Source: Sphaerosporella brunnea | Lineage: Eukaryota > Ascomycota > Pezizomycetes > Pezizales > Pyronemataceae | Direction: 5' to 3' | Assembly: GCA_008704415.1 (NCBI GenBank) | Contig: VXIS01000299.1 | Coordinates: forward strand, 1 to 60,435 | DNA length: 60,435 bases | Shown: in pieces, positions 10,108-21,380 of the stretch | How the letters are laid out: each line of letters begins with the position of its first letter | How positions within the stretch are numbered: position 1 is the stretch's first letter | The notes under the pieces: model-generated | Told to the model about the DNA's origin: nothing | Seen by the model: the letters and a program-made list of their open reading frames with translations, nothing else | The model's database searches: none | Translations under genes and position numbers: made by a program

Positions 10108-13100
10108 ATGAGACACTTTCAACGGGACACGGGACTCACTAGCAGAGCTTTCAAGCCGACCGCTCTCCTACTACCTTTACATTCAAGGTTCCCGACGTCC
10201 GTGCTCTCTCTGCGATTATCGTCATTGACCCATCAGCCTTACCACTCCTCCAATAACGACCCCACAAGTGCTCATCACCATCCCCATCATCCCCGCGCAC
10301 TGCTCTCTTGCGAGAACAGCCATTGTTTACAGCTGTTAGAACTCCATCCATCAGCTGAATTCTACTCGCCACGACGTATCCTACCCTTGTTCGCGCAGCC
10401 CCGCACAAGTCACAAAACCCTTCCAACTCTTATCAGCATCACCACTTCCCCACCCCGTTTTTTCTCCACAGCTGGCACAATGGCTACCGAAAGTCCTGCC
10501 GTCCCTGACAAAGTCAAGGTCCTAGCATCCCAGCTGGAGAAGCCCGATCTCGACAACCGATCCTACAGAGTGATACAGCTTCAGAACAACCTCGAGGCGT
10601 TGCTCGTCCATGATCCCGACACAGACAAAGCTTCCGCGGCTCTCGATGTTCATGTGGGAAATTTTTCGGACGGCGATGATTTGCAGGTACGTCGGGATTG
10701 TGATCTTATCTGGACGTAGCCTGCAGAGTCCCATTTTATGCCGTCCACTCGGTAACACCCGATCTTCGGTTATCTGTAACCACACCGATGGGCTCCAGAA
10801 GGCCGTGCATAATGCAGCTTTTGGGGAAAAAAAAAAAAAAAAAAAAAAAACCAAGGCTGATTCCGCGATTCGCTGTGTAGGGCCAAGCTCATGCCGTCGA
10901 GCATCTCTTATTCATGGGAACTGAAAAGGTACACACCTCATGCTGATCCAGCTGCTGGAACATCTGCTAAGCATTGCGCAGTATCCGAAAGAAAACGAAT
11001 ACTCACAATATTTATCGGAACATTCGGGCTCCTCTAATGCCTACACCGCTTCGACATCCACCAACTACTACTTTGAGGTTGGCCACGAGCATTTTTACGG
11101 GGCACTGGACCGTTTTGCCCAGTTCTTCATCTCGCCACTGTTCCTTGCAGATACTCTCGACCGTGAGCTCCAGGCCGTGGATTCGGAGAACAAAAAGAAC
11201 CTGCAAAATGACACATGGAGACTCCACCAACTGTCCAAGTCCCTCTCCAACCCCGCGCACCCTTACTGCCATTTCTCCACCGGCAACCTCCAAACACTCA
11301 AGGAGCTCCCAGAGAAGAGAGGTGTTAATGTCCGCGAAGAATTTATGAAGTTCCATGACAGATATTACTCTGCAAACAACATGAAGTTGGTTGTTTTGGG
11401 CCGCGAGGATCTCGATACTTTGCAGAAATGGGTTCAAGAGCTGTTCGAGGGGGTCAAGAATAAGGATCTTCCGGACCCGTCCTGGGAGGGCCAGCCGTTA
11501 GGAGAGGATCATCTCATGGTTTGTGCATTGGTCGACATAGGGTGCGAGGCGTTGCTGACTTTCCGAGCAGACTCAGATCTTTGCCAACCCCGTCATGGAT
11601 ACTCGACAGCTGGATATTGTGTTTCCGTTCTTGGATGAGGAACACTATTTCCGTTCTCATCCCTCCTCTTATGCCAGTCACTTGATCGGCCATGAGGGAC
11701 CAGGCTCTTTGCTGGCATACTTGAAGAAGAAGGCTTGGGCTAACGCGTTATCGGCGGGTACCACTCATGTGTGCTCTGGTTCCGCTTTCTTTCACATCAA
11801 CATCAAGTGCACCGAGGAAGGATTAGGTAAGATTATTGTTGGCGTGTGAACTGCAGGGAGTGTCATTTGTTGACATGATTGCTAGATAATTATGAGGAAA
11901 TCGTGAAGGCTGTGTTTCACTATATTAATCTCATCAAAGACACAGAGATACAGGAGTGGATTCTCAAGGAACTGCAGGAAACCGCAGCGGTGGACTTCAA
12001 GTTCCGCCAAAAATCCCCTGCGTCCAAGTTCACCTCACGTCAAGCCACAAACCTGCAGAAGCCTGTCCCCCGAGAATGGCTCCTTTCTCAATCTCTGATC
12101 AGGGAATTTAATCCCGAGCTGATCAAAAATGCCTTGCATCATTTCCGACCGGATAACTTTAGGGTGATGGTGGTATCCCAGAAATGCCCACGCGGAGATT
12201 TCGATCAAGTCGAAAAGTGGTACAAAACAGTGTACCGGGTGGAGAAGCTTCCCAGCAAGTTCATCCAGGAACTACAAAGCACCGTTGGCCAAGGCAAAGG
12301 TGCAGGTGGGCTGAAAGACGAGCTTCATCTTCCGCATAAGAATGAATTCATCCCGACCAACTTCGACGTCCAAAAAAAGAAGGTCGACGTACCCCAAATA
12401 TCCCCCGCCTTGCTCAAGAACAATGATCTTACACGGCTATGGTACAAGAAGGACGACACATTTTGGGTACCGAAAGCGAACGTCTTCATAACCCTGCGAA
12501 AGTAAGTATTGGCCCGGTCTAGCATCCTATTGATTGCTAATCACCTCGAAGTCATCTGGTGTATTCGGCACCTGCAAATGCAGTAGCTGCGAGGTTGTAC
12601 TGTGACCTTGTGAAAGATGCACTCAATGAATATGCCTACGATGCTGAGATTGCCGGTCTCGAATATGCCATCGGCGCCAGCTCTGTTGGGTTGGAAATTG
12701 AGATCGCTGGATACAATGACAAGATGTTGGTGCTATTGGAGAAGGTCATCACGATGATGAGGGACCTAAAGGTGCAGCCCGACCGCTTCAAGGTGGCTAA
12801 GGACAGGAACATCCGGAGCTACAAGAACTGGATCTACCAACAGCCATACCATCAAGTTGGCGAGTACATTAGATATATGAACGCCCCCACAGTGTGGCTG
12901 ACTGAAGAGTTATTGGCGGAGCTCGAGAGTCTTACCATTGAAGACGTTCAGATCTTCTTCCCGAAGCTATTGCGGCAGACCCATATTGAGATGCTGGTCC
13001 ATGGAAATCTACTCAAGGAGGTGGGTTCGAGGGTATCTTTGGTAGACAATGCCGCTTACAATATTGGGTATCAGGATGCTTTGAGATACGCCGGCCTGAT

Positions 13101-14264
13101 CGAGTCGATTTTAACGCCCAAGCCTTTGCCTCCAACCCAGCATACCATCCGAAGGTCTCTCATAATGCGTGAAGGTGGCAACTATGTTTGGAACCGACCA
13201 TTACTGGACCCCAAGAACGTGAACTCCGTAATTGAGTACACCCTGTTCGTGGGAGAACAGACGGACAAGAGATTAAAAAATCTACTGACCTTATTCGCCC
13301 AATTAACTGAAGAGTAAGTCTCCATCCGCCATGTAGCATCGGTATCAGTTAGCTGATAGTTTCAGACCTTGTTTTGATCAGCTTCGCACCAAAGAGCAGC
13401 TTGGATATATTGTGTTCTCGGGCTCTAGATATGGGGCGACTACCATGGGATACCGCGTGATTGTCCAGTCCGAACGCTCTGCTCCCTACTTGGAGTCACG
13501 CATCGATTCATTCTTGAGGTCGTTCAAGCAAAAGCTAGCGGAGACAACAGACAAAGAATTTCAATCACACGTGAAGGCTGTGATTCTGAAAAAGACTGAG
13601 AGGCTGAAGAACCTCGCTCAGGAAACCACCCGCCTGTGGAACTATATTGGCAGTGAGATGTACGATTTCGAACAGCGTAAGTGAATTATTTATGAATACT
13701 TATTTTGGGTCAGATGCTAACTTGTGGTGTGTAGTCCCTGCCGACGTGGAAATTCTGAAGCAACTCCGCAAACAGGATGTAGTTGAATTCTACAATCGGT
13801 ATATCGACCCTGACTCCCCAAGGCGCTCGAAGGTTTCTGTCCAGATGCAAGCAGCTGCAGCCTCGGCCGAAGATCGCAAACCCGGGCTGGCAGAGGCCTT
13901 GGTGCAGTTCCTTTCTGCTGTAGGTGGTGTTGTTACGGAGCACGCCGAGGTTACAAAGGCTCTTGAAGGTGTCGATATAAACAACACCGATGCAGTGGTT
14001 GCGTCCGTATCCAACTTCCTTAGGAACGTCAAACAAATCGAAGCGCCTACGATCGCCGCTATCCTGGATCAGGGGCGGGCTGCTCTTGCTCAAGCCATAC
14101 CGATCAAGAAGGAAGGCGAAGACCAGTTCAAACCAGAACATTTCGGGCAAGTGTTCAACACTACAGAGGAAGTCGTTGCTTGGAAGGCAAGTTGCCGTGT
14201 CACTGCTGGTCCGAAGCCTGTGAAGCCTTTGGTTGAGTTTGAGAGCTCCGAAGTCAAACTATAA
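10108..14264 (+). CDS. ste23: Insulysin-type (M16A) zinc metalloprotease, Ste23-like, eight exons
   Basis: This is an inverzincin of the insulysin family that degrades small peptides; in yeast Ste23 processes a-factor. Exons: (10108 or 10480)-10686, 10881-10928, 10982-11518, 11571-11826, 11886-12501, 12552-13313, 13366-13676, 13735-14264. All junctions preserve phase. The active site is formed across intron 1: GQAHAVEHLLFMG carries the inverted HxxEH motif, and the third ligand lies in ELQAVDSENKKN. Further family segments are HSGSSNAYT, the chamber half ending DTRQLDIVFPF, and LRTKEQLGYIVFSG. The short form (ATG 10480, MATESPAVPD) has 1088 residues, close to the usual length. An in-frame ATG at 10108 adds 124 residues that look like a mitochondrial presequence near their end (PPRFFSTAGT). 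The protein ends EVKL, not a canonical peroxisomal signal. Intron 1 (194 nt) holds an A run at 10828-10850. Confidence 0.9.
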
Positions 14265-15009
14265 AATTCTCGTTCTCGCATGCAGGTTGCCGAATTGTCG
14301 GTTAGATTGAATTGCGCAGAGCGTAAATGCGAGGGTGGGGCGTTGTTACTGGATTGCGCGTAATTGTAATGAGTAATCATTAGAGAGCAACTGAATGTGT
14401 ATTATGATGCATGGCGGCGCTCCGTCGCGACTTGCGGGATTTGAGGAGTAGAGTTCGTTCGAAAATTCTATGGCCGGACCCGTCAAGCCAGCACACACAG
14501 ATCTGCACAGCGGCAAAAAACTTTTCGTGAGCAATTTGACCACCGTGATGTACGCTCTCATCCAGATTTCTCACACAATTACACTCAGCCTTTAATAGTT
14601 ATTACCCATCATGCATGCTAAATAAAACCATCTAGGGAAGTCTGCAGACGGCGGAAAGTGTCATAGGGCTCTGTAAGACCACCACTACCAGCGAAATTAA
14701 AAACTTAAAGTCCAAGAGGTTGTCTTTCCTTTTTTTTCGAACCAATATACCCGTGTTTTTACTGACAAAATCGAATCTGGGCCATCGCAACGTGTCTATA
14801 AGACACGTACCAAATAACCCATCAAAAACCTGTTGGATATTGAAAGAGGAAGAAGGAGTGTGAGGAAAATATTTGCAACATAGGCGGACCGGCGATTGCG
14901 GCGGCTAATTTGCCTTGGCGGAGATTATCGACTAGCGCTTATTTCGAGGTTGCCCCGCCCTCTTTGCCGCAAGTAATCCTCACACGTTCACCCTCAGTTT
15001 GACGAGGCA
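14265..15009. other. Intergenic, no gene seen
   Basis: These 745 bp between two same-strand genes contain the insulysin 3' UTR and the promoter of the YjbQ gene. Short open frames on the minus strand (14346-14574) have no recognisable motif and were not called. Confidence 0.5.
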
Positions 15010-15551
15010 ATGCCAGGCCCATCTTGGTTTCAAAAGTCTATACGACTTCCCGCGCGAGCTCGCGGTATGCTACAAACACCCTGCTTCATCTGCCTCGAAA
15101 ATTAATTCGCACTAGGCTCCTACCTGATCACCCAGGATATCGCCTCTCAACTTGCCGAAATCCAGAATTACAAAGTTGGCCTACTCACACTTTTCATTCA
15201 GCACACATCGTGTGCCCTCTCGCTGAATGAGAACTGGGATACCGATGTTCGCGCTGATATGAGTGATGCCCTGGATCGAATCGTGCCGGAGGACGAGGGG
15301 CTGTACCGTCACGATGCCGAGGGCAGCGACGATATGCCCGCGCATGTGAAGTGTGCTCTGGTTGGTGCTTCTATCACTGTGCCTATTACGAATGGGAAGC
15401 TGGCGTTAGGTACATGGCAAGGTGCATCCACACAATTCCTGAATGAGTAAGAGCGGCCAACTAAATGATCCTAGGAATCTGGTATCTCGAGTTTCGGCAT
15501 GCCAAACACAGTCGCAGTGTCGTGGCGACAATCCACGGCGAGCCGAACTAG
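15010..15551 (+). CDS. YjbQ/UPF0047 family protein, three exons
   Basis: This is a 145-residue protein of the YjbQ (UPF0047) family, a small soluble fold for which thiamine-phosphate-synthase-like activity has been reported in bacteria; the role in fungi is unclear. Exons are 15010-15064, 15116-15421 and 15475-15551, with introns 15065-15115 (GTATGC...ACTAG) and 15422-15474 (GTGCAT...CCTAG). The spliced frame gives [14 protein letters not shown], then [12 protein letters not shown], the family signature [34 protein letters not shown], and after exon 3 [17 protein letters not shown]. The conserved His, Asp and Glu residues of the family pocket are present and the length is typical. Confidence 0.9.
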
Positions 15552-16146
15552 GAGTGGGTGATTGCAAAACGGACATTCGCCATAATTGTTGCAATATCTG
15601 TCAAAGCGCGGAAATAGGGCAAATTATAGTGCAAATTAGGGATGTCAAAATACAGTATCGTCGGATGCAATACAGTATTATGTATTACTAGTGAACAGCC
15701 GTGCGGTGACCACACGGCGTGGAGTCATTAATACAGCGTCACTTAACGTAAAGTCATATGTACGTTGCAGTTAGGACGTACCTATGTGTGAAACATGGCG
15801 CAGCAAAGTAAAGAGAGGAGGTAGTAGGTTGGGGTTGAGGAGGCAAGACCGTTTCACTTCAACCGCTAGCACCCGCACGGAGGATAAATACAATTCTATT
15901 CCAGTTCACAACTATCTACAAATATAAGATTGTACAGCAGCGTAGTGGCTCCCCAGTATCGTCGCTAAAGCTCCTCCACGGCTCCGGTCTAGGATGGTGG
16001 AGCTGTGCAGTCTCTTCGCTTCAAAATCCGACAGCCGGAAACACAGAGTTGAGCTACCGTAAAACGCTACCAGAAAACGCCACACCGACTGCATTATATA
16101 GGTATGGATATTTGCACTGTGTATGGGAATTAAGAGCCGGCCACTG
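15552..16146. other. Gene-free stretch, possibly old repeat
   Basis: No coding region was recognised. The stretch around 15960-16110 has words in common with 17380-17450 (for example GAAAACGCCAC and repeated GGTAGCG/CGCTACC), suggesting a decayed dispersed repeat. The similarity is too short to name a family. Confidence 0.35.
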
Positions 16147-16313
16147 ACCGGCTCGGAGTCATGTTCAGCTGCCTTTGTAGTTCGTTGAGCAGCACGTGCC
16201 CGACATCCATTACAGGTTTTATAGCGCTTGTCGGACTTGCGCAAGGAGAATTCTTCGATTGGAAGTGCAGATTGGCGACACATACTGCAGTGTGCTGTGT
16301 TGTTTTCTTCCAT
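16147..16313 (-). CDS. Possible small zinc-binding protein or exon (hypothetical)
   Basis: From ATG 16313 the minus strand encodes MEENNTAHCSMCRQSALPIEE..., with a Cys pattern CSMC-(about 24 residues)-CNGC that could bind one zinc, and a Lys/Arg-rich end (RARAAQRTTKAAEHDSEP). The frame stays open further but loses any resemblance to protein. CxxC...CxxC peptides of this type occur in many fungal hypothetical and transposon-encoded proteins. I do not recognise the family and cannot exclude chance. Confidence 0.25.
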
Positions 16314-16517
16314 ATCCAGAGTTGTCTTATGTGGTAAAAGGAGTTGGATGCAATGCGTACGCTTTGAGGGAAAAAGCGGTTGCGAGGGAAAGGCTGGTTG
16401 GGAGGTAAAGGGTGGTTGACAAAGAAAGCGTGGTTAGAAGGGCAAGGCTGGTTGCGAGGGAAAGGGTGCGAGCGAAAGTGAAAAGATAGTGAGTGAGTGG
16501 GTTACAGTATCGTTACT

Positions 16518-17380
16518 ATGGTTCCGTACACTTTAAACCTGTACCTTCCTGGATCCGGGCAAACTCGGATTTTGGCGTGCAGCAACGGTCCGACTCTATG
16601 AATTTACTACCCATCTTCCTGTAAAATTGCCAGAGCGGCTTCTGCAAATCTCCAGTTACTTCTATATACACATTCTTTAAAGGCCTGCGTGCCATACTGT
16701 TCTCCCTGACGATATGTCTCCATAATCCTATCTACACTGCGGAACAATTTCCAAACAATCTTAGTCGTTACGATGCTCTGCTTGAGACACTCTGAAACCA
16801 TCGTCAGAAGTGCTGGCAATGAATAAGAGTACTGCTGCTGAGCATGGATATTATACCGGTCTCGAACGTGCTTAACTAGATTCAGTTCGGGATAATATTT
16901 GTCACAGAGAGAGTCAGGAGCAAACTGGAGGGGCTTAAGGTGCTTGTATACAGAGAGGTGACATACCTTTTTTCAAAATCACGGTCTTTATTTTTTCAAG
17001 TCGCTCATCAGTAAGCTGCCGATGACAAGGAGACTGGGGCCATTTGGAACGCTTAATTGCCACCACTTCCCTTGGAATACCCGGTGGCAGCGCGATGTGC
17101 AAAAAGACCGCCTTGCCCTTATACCTATCTGCTGTCGTTTCCTTGATCTGCAGACCGAATACGTTGCCCTCGTTGATGATTGTGAACTTGCCCATCGCTG
17201 CTGCTGGAAAAAAAAAAGCCGTAGATTTTTGTATGTACGTAGAACCCGCTTCGTTTGCTACATATATTTATCAAGTCCGCGTTTGGCATACAGCGCGATG
17301 CTTGTCATAACGTAAATTCACCGTCAAAAGCCCTAATTGGCACGGATCCCAAAGGTCACAGGTTTAAAGTGCACGGAATC
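16518..17380. repeat. Region bounded by an inverted repeat of about 60 bp; possible small mobile element
   Basis: The sequence from 16519 (GGTTCCGTACACTTTAAACC...) is repeated in inverse orientation ending at about 17378 (minus-strand GATTCCGTGCACTTTAAACC...). The match continues inward about 60 bp at roughly 75% identity by eye and includes GGATCCG and a TTTTGxCGGTG-like end. The 740 bp between the repeats hold the two-exon hypothetical gene. No clear target duplication was found outside the repeats, so calling this a transposon is inference. Confidence 0.45.
16607..17195 (-). CDS. Hypothetical two-exon protein inside an inverted-repeat-bounded region
   Basis: Exon 1 starts at 17195 (MGKFTIINEGNVFGLQIKE...) and ends at 16967 before GTATGT. 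The only phase-compatible acceptor I find is CTAG at 16876, giving exon 2 16875-16607 (...KHVRDRYNIHAQQQ... to ILQEDG) and a product of about 165 residues. Exon 2 is lysine- and glutamine-containing and mainly helical in appearance. No domain is recognised. An alternative is a decayed gene in which the two open pieces are separated by a frameshift. Its position between inverted repeats suggests it belongs to an element rather than to the host. Confidence 0.35.
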
Positions 17381-18384
17381 AAGGAGCTTCGCTCCAGGAT
17401 GGTAGCGTTTGCTTCGCTGAGGAAAACGCCACCGGAAAAGGCCACACCACTGCTCTATCTCTTTTATCAGTGGCTTGGCACTTCAAACTCCAGACCAGGT
17501 GGTCGCCGGTTAAATGGGAGATCAAGTGATATAGAGTGGTGCAGCGCGGAGTCGAGCTGCGACGGGCAAAACAGGGGTTGATCGCTTCTATGCAGTAGTT
17601 ACCGCCAATCCTTTACAATTCCTCCACCTGCTACAACATATACAACTCGCACTTGGTGATAACAAGACAATGGGTGTACCCTTCCCATTGTTTGAAACCC
17701 CCTGTTGTTACAACCGCGAAAACCTTAGACTTGCCTTCGAGCACCACTCACACTGCCAACCCCCACCATGATGGACGTAGTTATGAGGAATGTATTGCTG
17801 ATGGGTCCACCTAACATCCGAGCCATTGCCGCATCCACGTGCTCCGCCAGCAACGCGCCAGATGCACCTGTCGCAACCGCCCCCGTTGCAACCGTCGCAT
17901 CCAGTAGTGACGCGTCCGTCGTGTCTAACGTATCCGAGATGCCTGACTTGCCTACCGGCGCCGACACAATCCAAGCCACAATGACACTGATGGCTCCAAC
18001 CGCTCGTACGCCCATACGGGTTTTCGAGGCCACTGCAACCCCACCTAGCCAACCAGTACCAGACACGGCCAAACAACACCAACTCTACATCAGCAACATC
18101 GACTCACGGCCTGAGGAGCGAACTGGCAACGGCCGACTTCTCACCCTGCTAGCCAGAATCGGAGACAGGATCCAGGACACCACCTGGTGGGAGCCGACGG
18201 AGGTGCACCACAAGCACCCGAGAAGCTGTCGCCTGCTTGATGGTCAGAAGTGACACTTTGGAGTGCGCCACTCAGGGGCCGCAATCCGACGGCGACGCTA
18301 TCACCTACCTCCCAGCACCCGCCGTGGTGACGTAAGGTTTGACGTCCCTCATAGGGTTGCTGTCAAACCCAGTAGGTTCACTCT
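17381..18384. other. No supported gene; low-complexity Ala/Thr/Pro-coding stretch
   Basis: An open frame at 17768-18253 (+) and another at 17725-18072 (-) overlap. Both have skewed composition (VATAPVATVASS and similar) and neither has a recognisable motif, so neither is called. At 18362-18384 a partial copy of the next LTR's first 22 bp (AAACCCAGTAGGTTCA) precedes the LTR itself as a short tandem duplication. Confidence 0.4.
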
Positions 18385-18983
18385 GTAAAACCCAGTAGGT
18401 TCATTAAACCGCGTACAAGGAAGATAGGCCTAACAGTAATCCTTTTCCAAGGAAAAGATACTTATTAGACGAAGAGCTTTCAGATACGTAATCGGTAAAA
18501 ATTCGTTGAGGGTACAAGTATATTCATACCAAAGGTAAAATGTGATAAAGATTCAAAACGAATATGATTGTGTATAACAATAATATTGTTGAGGCTAAAC
18601 CTTACAATATCCTGAAGACGATGTCTGCTAACTCTAATGACCTCTCAACTAGAGGGAAATCTCTCGAGTTATATCCTGACGGATTTGCCTCTAAGCCTCA
18701 AAGTTGATTTCCAATCCTCGGATGAATGATTGCCCTGATTGTCACGTAAGGGTACCCAGCTTCTGTGACTAGTTAGGGATTATAGATAACCCCCACTCCT
18801 ACTAGGATACTCTTTTTCAGCTATGGCGTGATTGAACCCGTAAGCTTCGATTTCTAAAATGCACTATTGAAGTGCCGCAGTAACTATAACGTGATAATCA
18901 ATTGCCGAAATGACTTTCGTAGAGTCGATTACAAAACTTTCAGACACGATGCCCTTTCGGACAAAAGGGTTTAGCGTGACAGG
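18385..18983 (-). repeat. Divergent family C LTR
   Basis: It begins TGTAAAACCCAGTAGGTTCA and shares blocks along its length with the family C LTRs at 33042-33598 and 38882-39438 (AAGGAAGATAGGCCT, AAGAGCTTTCAGATACGT, the AACAATATTGTT region, AACCCCCACTCC). It departs from them in the last 80 bp and ends CGTGACA. The orientation is given relative to family C, whose genes run from TGTGACAAG to the TTTTACA end. No matching target duplication was found. Confidence 0.65.
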
Positions 18984-20195
18984 GGGGTTTTACAGCAGCG
19001 ATATCTTGACAACAAAACATCTAATTGTCATGAAACTGAAAACAAGGGAAGACCAAATTGAGAAGAGTCGTTGAGCACAGCAAGTGGTGGTTTGGAGAGG
19101 ATTCTGCTTTTTTTCTAGTCGTGGACAGCGTAGTCAGCTGCAATATTGCGAGCAGAAAACTGCGGTATGCTGTAAAATCCAGTAAGTGTGGGAACAGCGA
19201 CGACCAGCCTGTAAGTTGTCTAGCAAATATTTCTAGATGGTTCCCAAGGATGGGAGAGCTTGGGTAAACGGTAAGGGGGCATTTGGGGTGGCACAACCTC
19301 ACCGCTGTTCCGGCAACCCTGACCGCCTAACTCCCATCCTACTCAAGCCAATTACCATCACTTTAGAGTTTTTACAGCTTGCCAGGACCTTGTGCCATGT
19401 TATTACGAATTTTGATGGGGCTTGCGGCAGTTGAACCGACTGATTAGCTGCGTACAAACTCCCCTTAGGTAAGGCTTCGCCAGACTGTCAAAAGTTATAA
19501 AACCATTCAACTGGGCTCCAGCCGCTCAGATCTCCTCTTTCAATGACTAGAAAGCGAGTAGAAGCACTATAGAGCCAATGGGTGGTGTCAGTGGGTTGCA
19601 ATCACAATCATTCTACACCAAGTCGATTTTGCGCTGAGGGGTAAAAGCAATACAGCGTAATTACTGACTGAAAGTAGATAAAATAATAGTAAAAAGTCTT
19701 CTATGGACAGGAGAAGTAGTTTTGGCTGTCTGCTTCACTTTATGGCGAGTTTTGAGGAAAGTGGTAGTTAGGGGCGGCTGGGCCGTCAGGGAAGCGGAGA
19801 CGGCGGTGATGTTATCCCCGCTCTGGATGTCCTCGAACTGTCTCTCAAACTCTCTAATCCTTGTGAACCATCTATAGATATTTTCTAGACAAGTTACAGC
19901 CGAGTTGTAAGTGCTCTCACTTCTACACAACGTCGCAACCCCCGACCTACAATAGTGCGGCTGACGACGCTCTCCAGGGCTGGAAAAAAGAAGGATCTTC
20001 TCTAAAACATCACTCCCTGCACTAATCTACTTTTCTATATCTAGTCTTGCCTTGTTTTCAGTCTCATGACAATTCAAGGTTTCGTTGTCGAGATATTGCC
20101 GGTGTAAGACCCACCTGTCACGCTAAACCCATTTATCCGAAAGGGCATTGTGTTCGAAAGTTATGTAATTGACTCTACTTATGAAGTCTTGTCAC
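18910..20195. repeat. Inverted repeat with arms of about 300-350 bp
   Basis: The left arm (about 18910-19275) and right arm (about 19840-20195) are imperfect reverse complements. Matching pairs include GCGTGACAGG...TTTTACA with the mirrored TGTAAGACCCACCTGTCACGC, AATTGTCATGA(A/G)ACTGAAAACAAGG, and TCTAG(C/A)AAATAT(T/C)T(C/A)TAGATGGTTC. The interval between the arms (about 19276-19840) holds no recognisable gene. The right arm runs into a family C LTR end and 3' internal fragment. Confidence 0.6.
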
Positions 20196-20230
20196 ATATG
20201 CTCCCCTTATATACCCACCGGGTATAGCGG
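20160..20230 (-). repeat. Family C fragment: LTR edge and 3' internal end
   Basis: CTTATGAAGTCTTGTCACA followed by TATGCTCCCCTTATATACCCACCGGGTAT matches the junction of LTR and internal sequence at 33580-33625. It is joined on its left to the inverted-repeat arm and on its right to unrelated sequence. Confidence 0.6.
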
Positions 20231-20425
20231 GAAGTGTTGGAGACAGGCTGGAGAGTCCCAAGGTACGCGCGTATAGAGGGTTACCGGCTGGGTTCAGGAA
20301 CAAGGGGGCGAGACACGATCCAGAGCAAGGACCAGGGGCGCAACACGCACGGTTTGGATACAGATTGGGGCGAAGGTACTCAAATTGACATACGAAGGTT
20401 CAGTAAAGAAGAAAGGAAAACAAAC

Positions 20426-20837
20426 TGTTGGAAACTGGCTTTCTAGGCAGTTAAAGGACGGACAGGGACGAGTGAGAGCAAGTGACTGGAGGAGTGATAT
20501 GCCGTGATGGGGTACCGAGTGATATCTCGTGAGGCTTGGAAAGGGTATATATATGTGTAGATTAGCCTCTTCGAGTGCAATGAGACAATTTACCTTTACC
20601 CCTTACCATCATCCCTCTCACACGAGATCTCCATACAGAGACCACTTTTAACAGGTATGAGCCCGGCGTGTTACCACTAGGCAAAAGACTGATCCAAACC
20701 TACCCTACGAAACTACAAAACATGCTGACGAAAGAGGTTTTCAAATACCCAAAAGGCAACTTCGATCGCCTCACCAGCACCAACTACAGCTCCTGGTTCA
20801 AAAGCATGCGACGCCTGCTTTACGCAATCGATGCATG
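20426..20837 (+). mobile_element. Ty1/copia fragment: 5' LTR, primer site and gag start
   Basis: A 228-bp LTR (20426-20653, TGTTGGAAACTGGC...TTTAACA) resembles in inverse orientation the 208-bp LTRs at 52957 and 57782. It is followed by GGTATGAGCCCGGCGTG, the same primer-binding region as the full copy, and by the gag start from 20722 (MLTKEVFKY..., with FDRLTSTNYSSWFKSMRRLL matching FDRLNSLNYTSWSNSMRRLL of the intact gag). The fragment is cut at 20838 by a family C LTR after IDA. Confidence 0.75.
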
Positions 20838-21380
20838 TGTAAAACCAATAGGTTTATTGAACCACGTATGAGGAAGATAGGCCTAACAGTAATTCTTTTC
20901 TAGGGAAAAGACACTTATTGGGTGAAGAGCTTTCAGATACGTGATTGGTAAAGATTCGCTAATGGTACGAGTATATTCATACCGAAGGGAAAATAGAATA
21001 AAGATTTTGAAACGAATATAGATTGTGTAAATGACAATATTGTTAAGGCGGAACCTCACAATATCCTAATGATGATGTCTGCTAACTCTAGTAGACTTTC
21101 AACTCGAGGGAAATGTCGAGAGTTATATCCTGACGGATTCGCCTCTGAGCCTCAAAGTTGATTTCTAATCCTCGGACGAACAATTGCCCCGATTGCCACG
21201 TAAGGGTACCGAGCTTCTTTGACTAGCCAGGAATTATAGATAACCCCCACTCCAACTCGGACACTCTTCTGCAGCTATGGCGTGATTCAACGCGTAAGCT
21301 TTGATGGCAAGAATGCTCTATTGAAGTGCCGCAGTAGCTATGACGTGATGACCAATTGCCGAAGTGACTTTGGTACTAAT
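20838..21380 (-). repeat. Family C LTR, truncated
   Basis: It begins TGTAAAACCAATAGG and follows the family C LTR to GACTTTGGTACT, 20 bp or so short of its end, where the family B LTR at 21381 starts. It interrupts copia gag on the left. Confidence 0.8.

Noticed and set aside
14346..14574. Small minus-strand frames downstream of the insulysin gene
   Set aside because: Short, mutually overlapping, no motif; they lie in the expected 3' UTR.
17768..18253. 161-codon plus-strand frame and the overlapping minus-strand 115-codon frame
   Set aside because: Both have skewed Ala/Val/Thr composition, no motif and no supporting splice or homology signal. Neither can be preferred.
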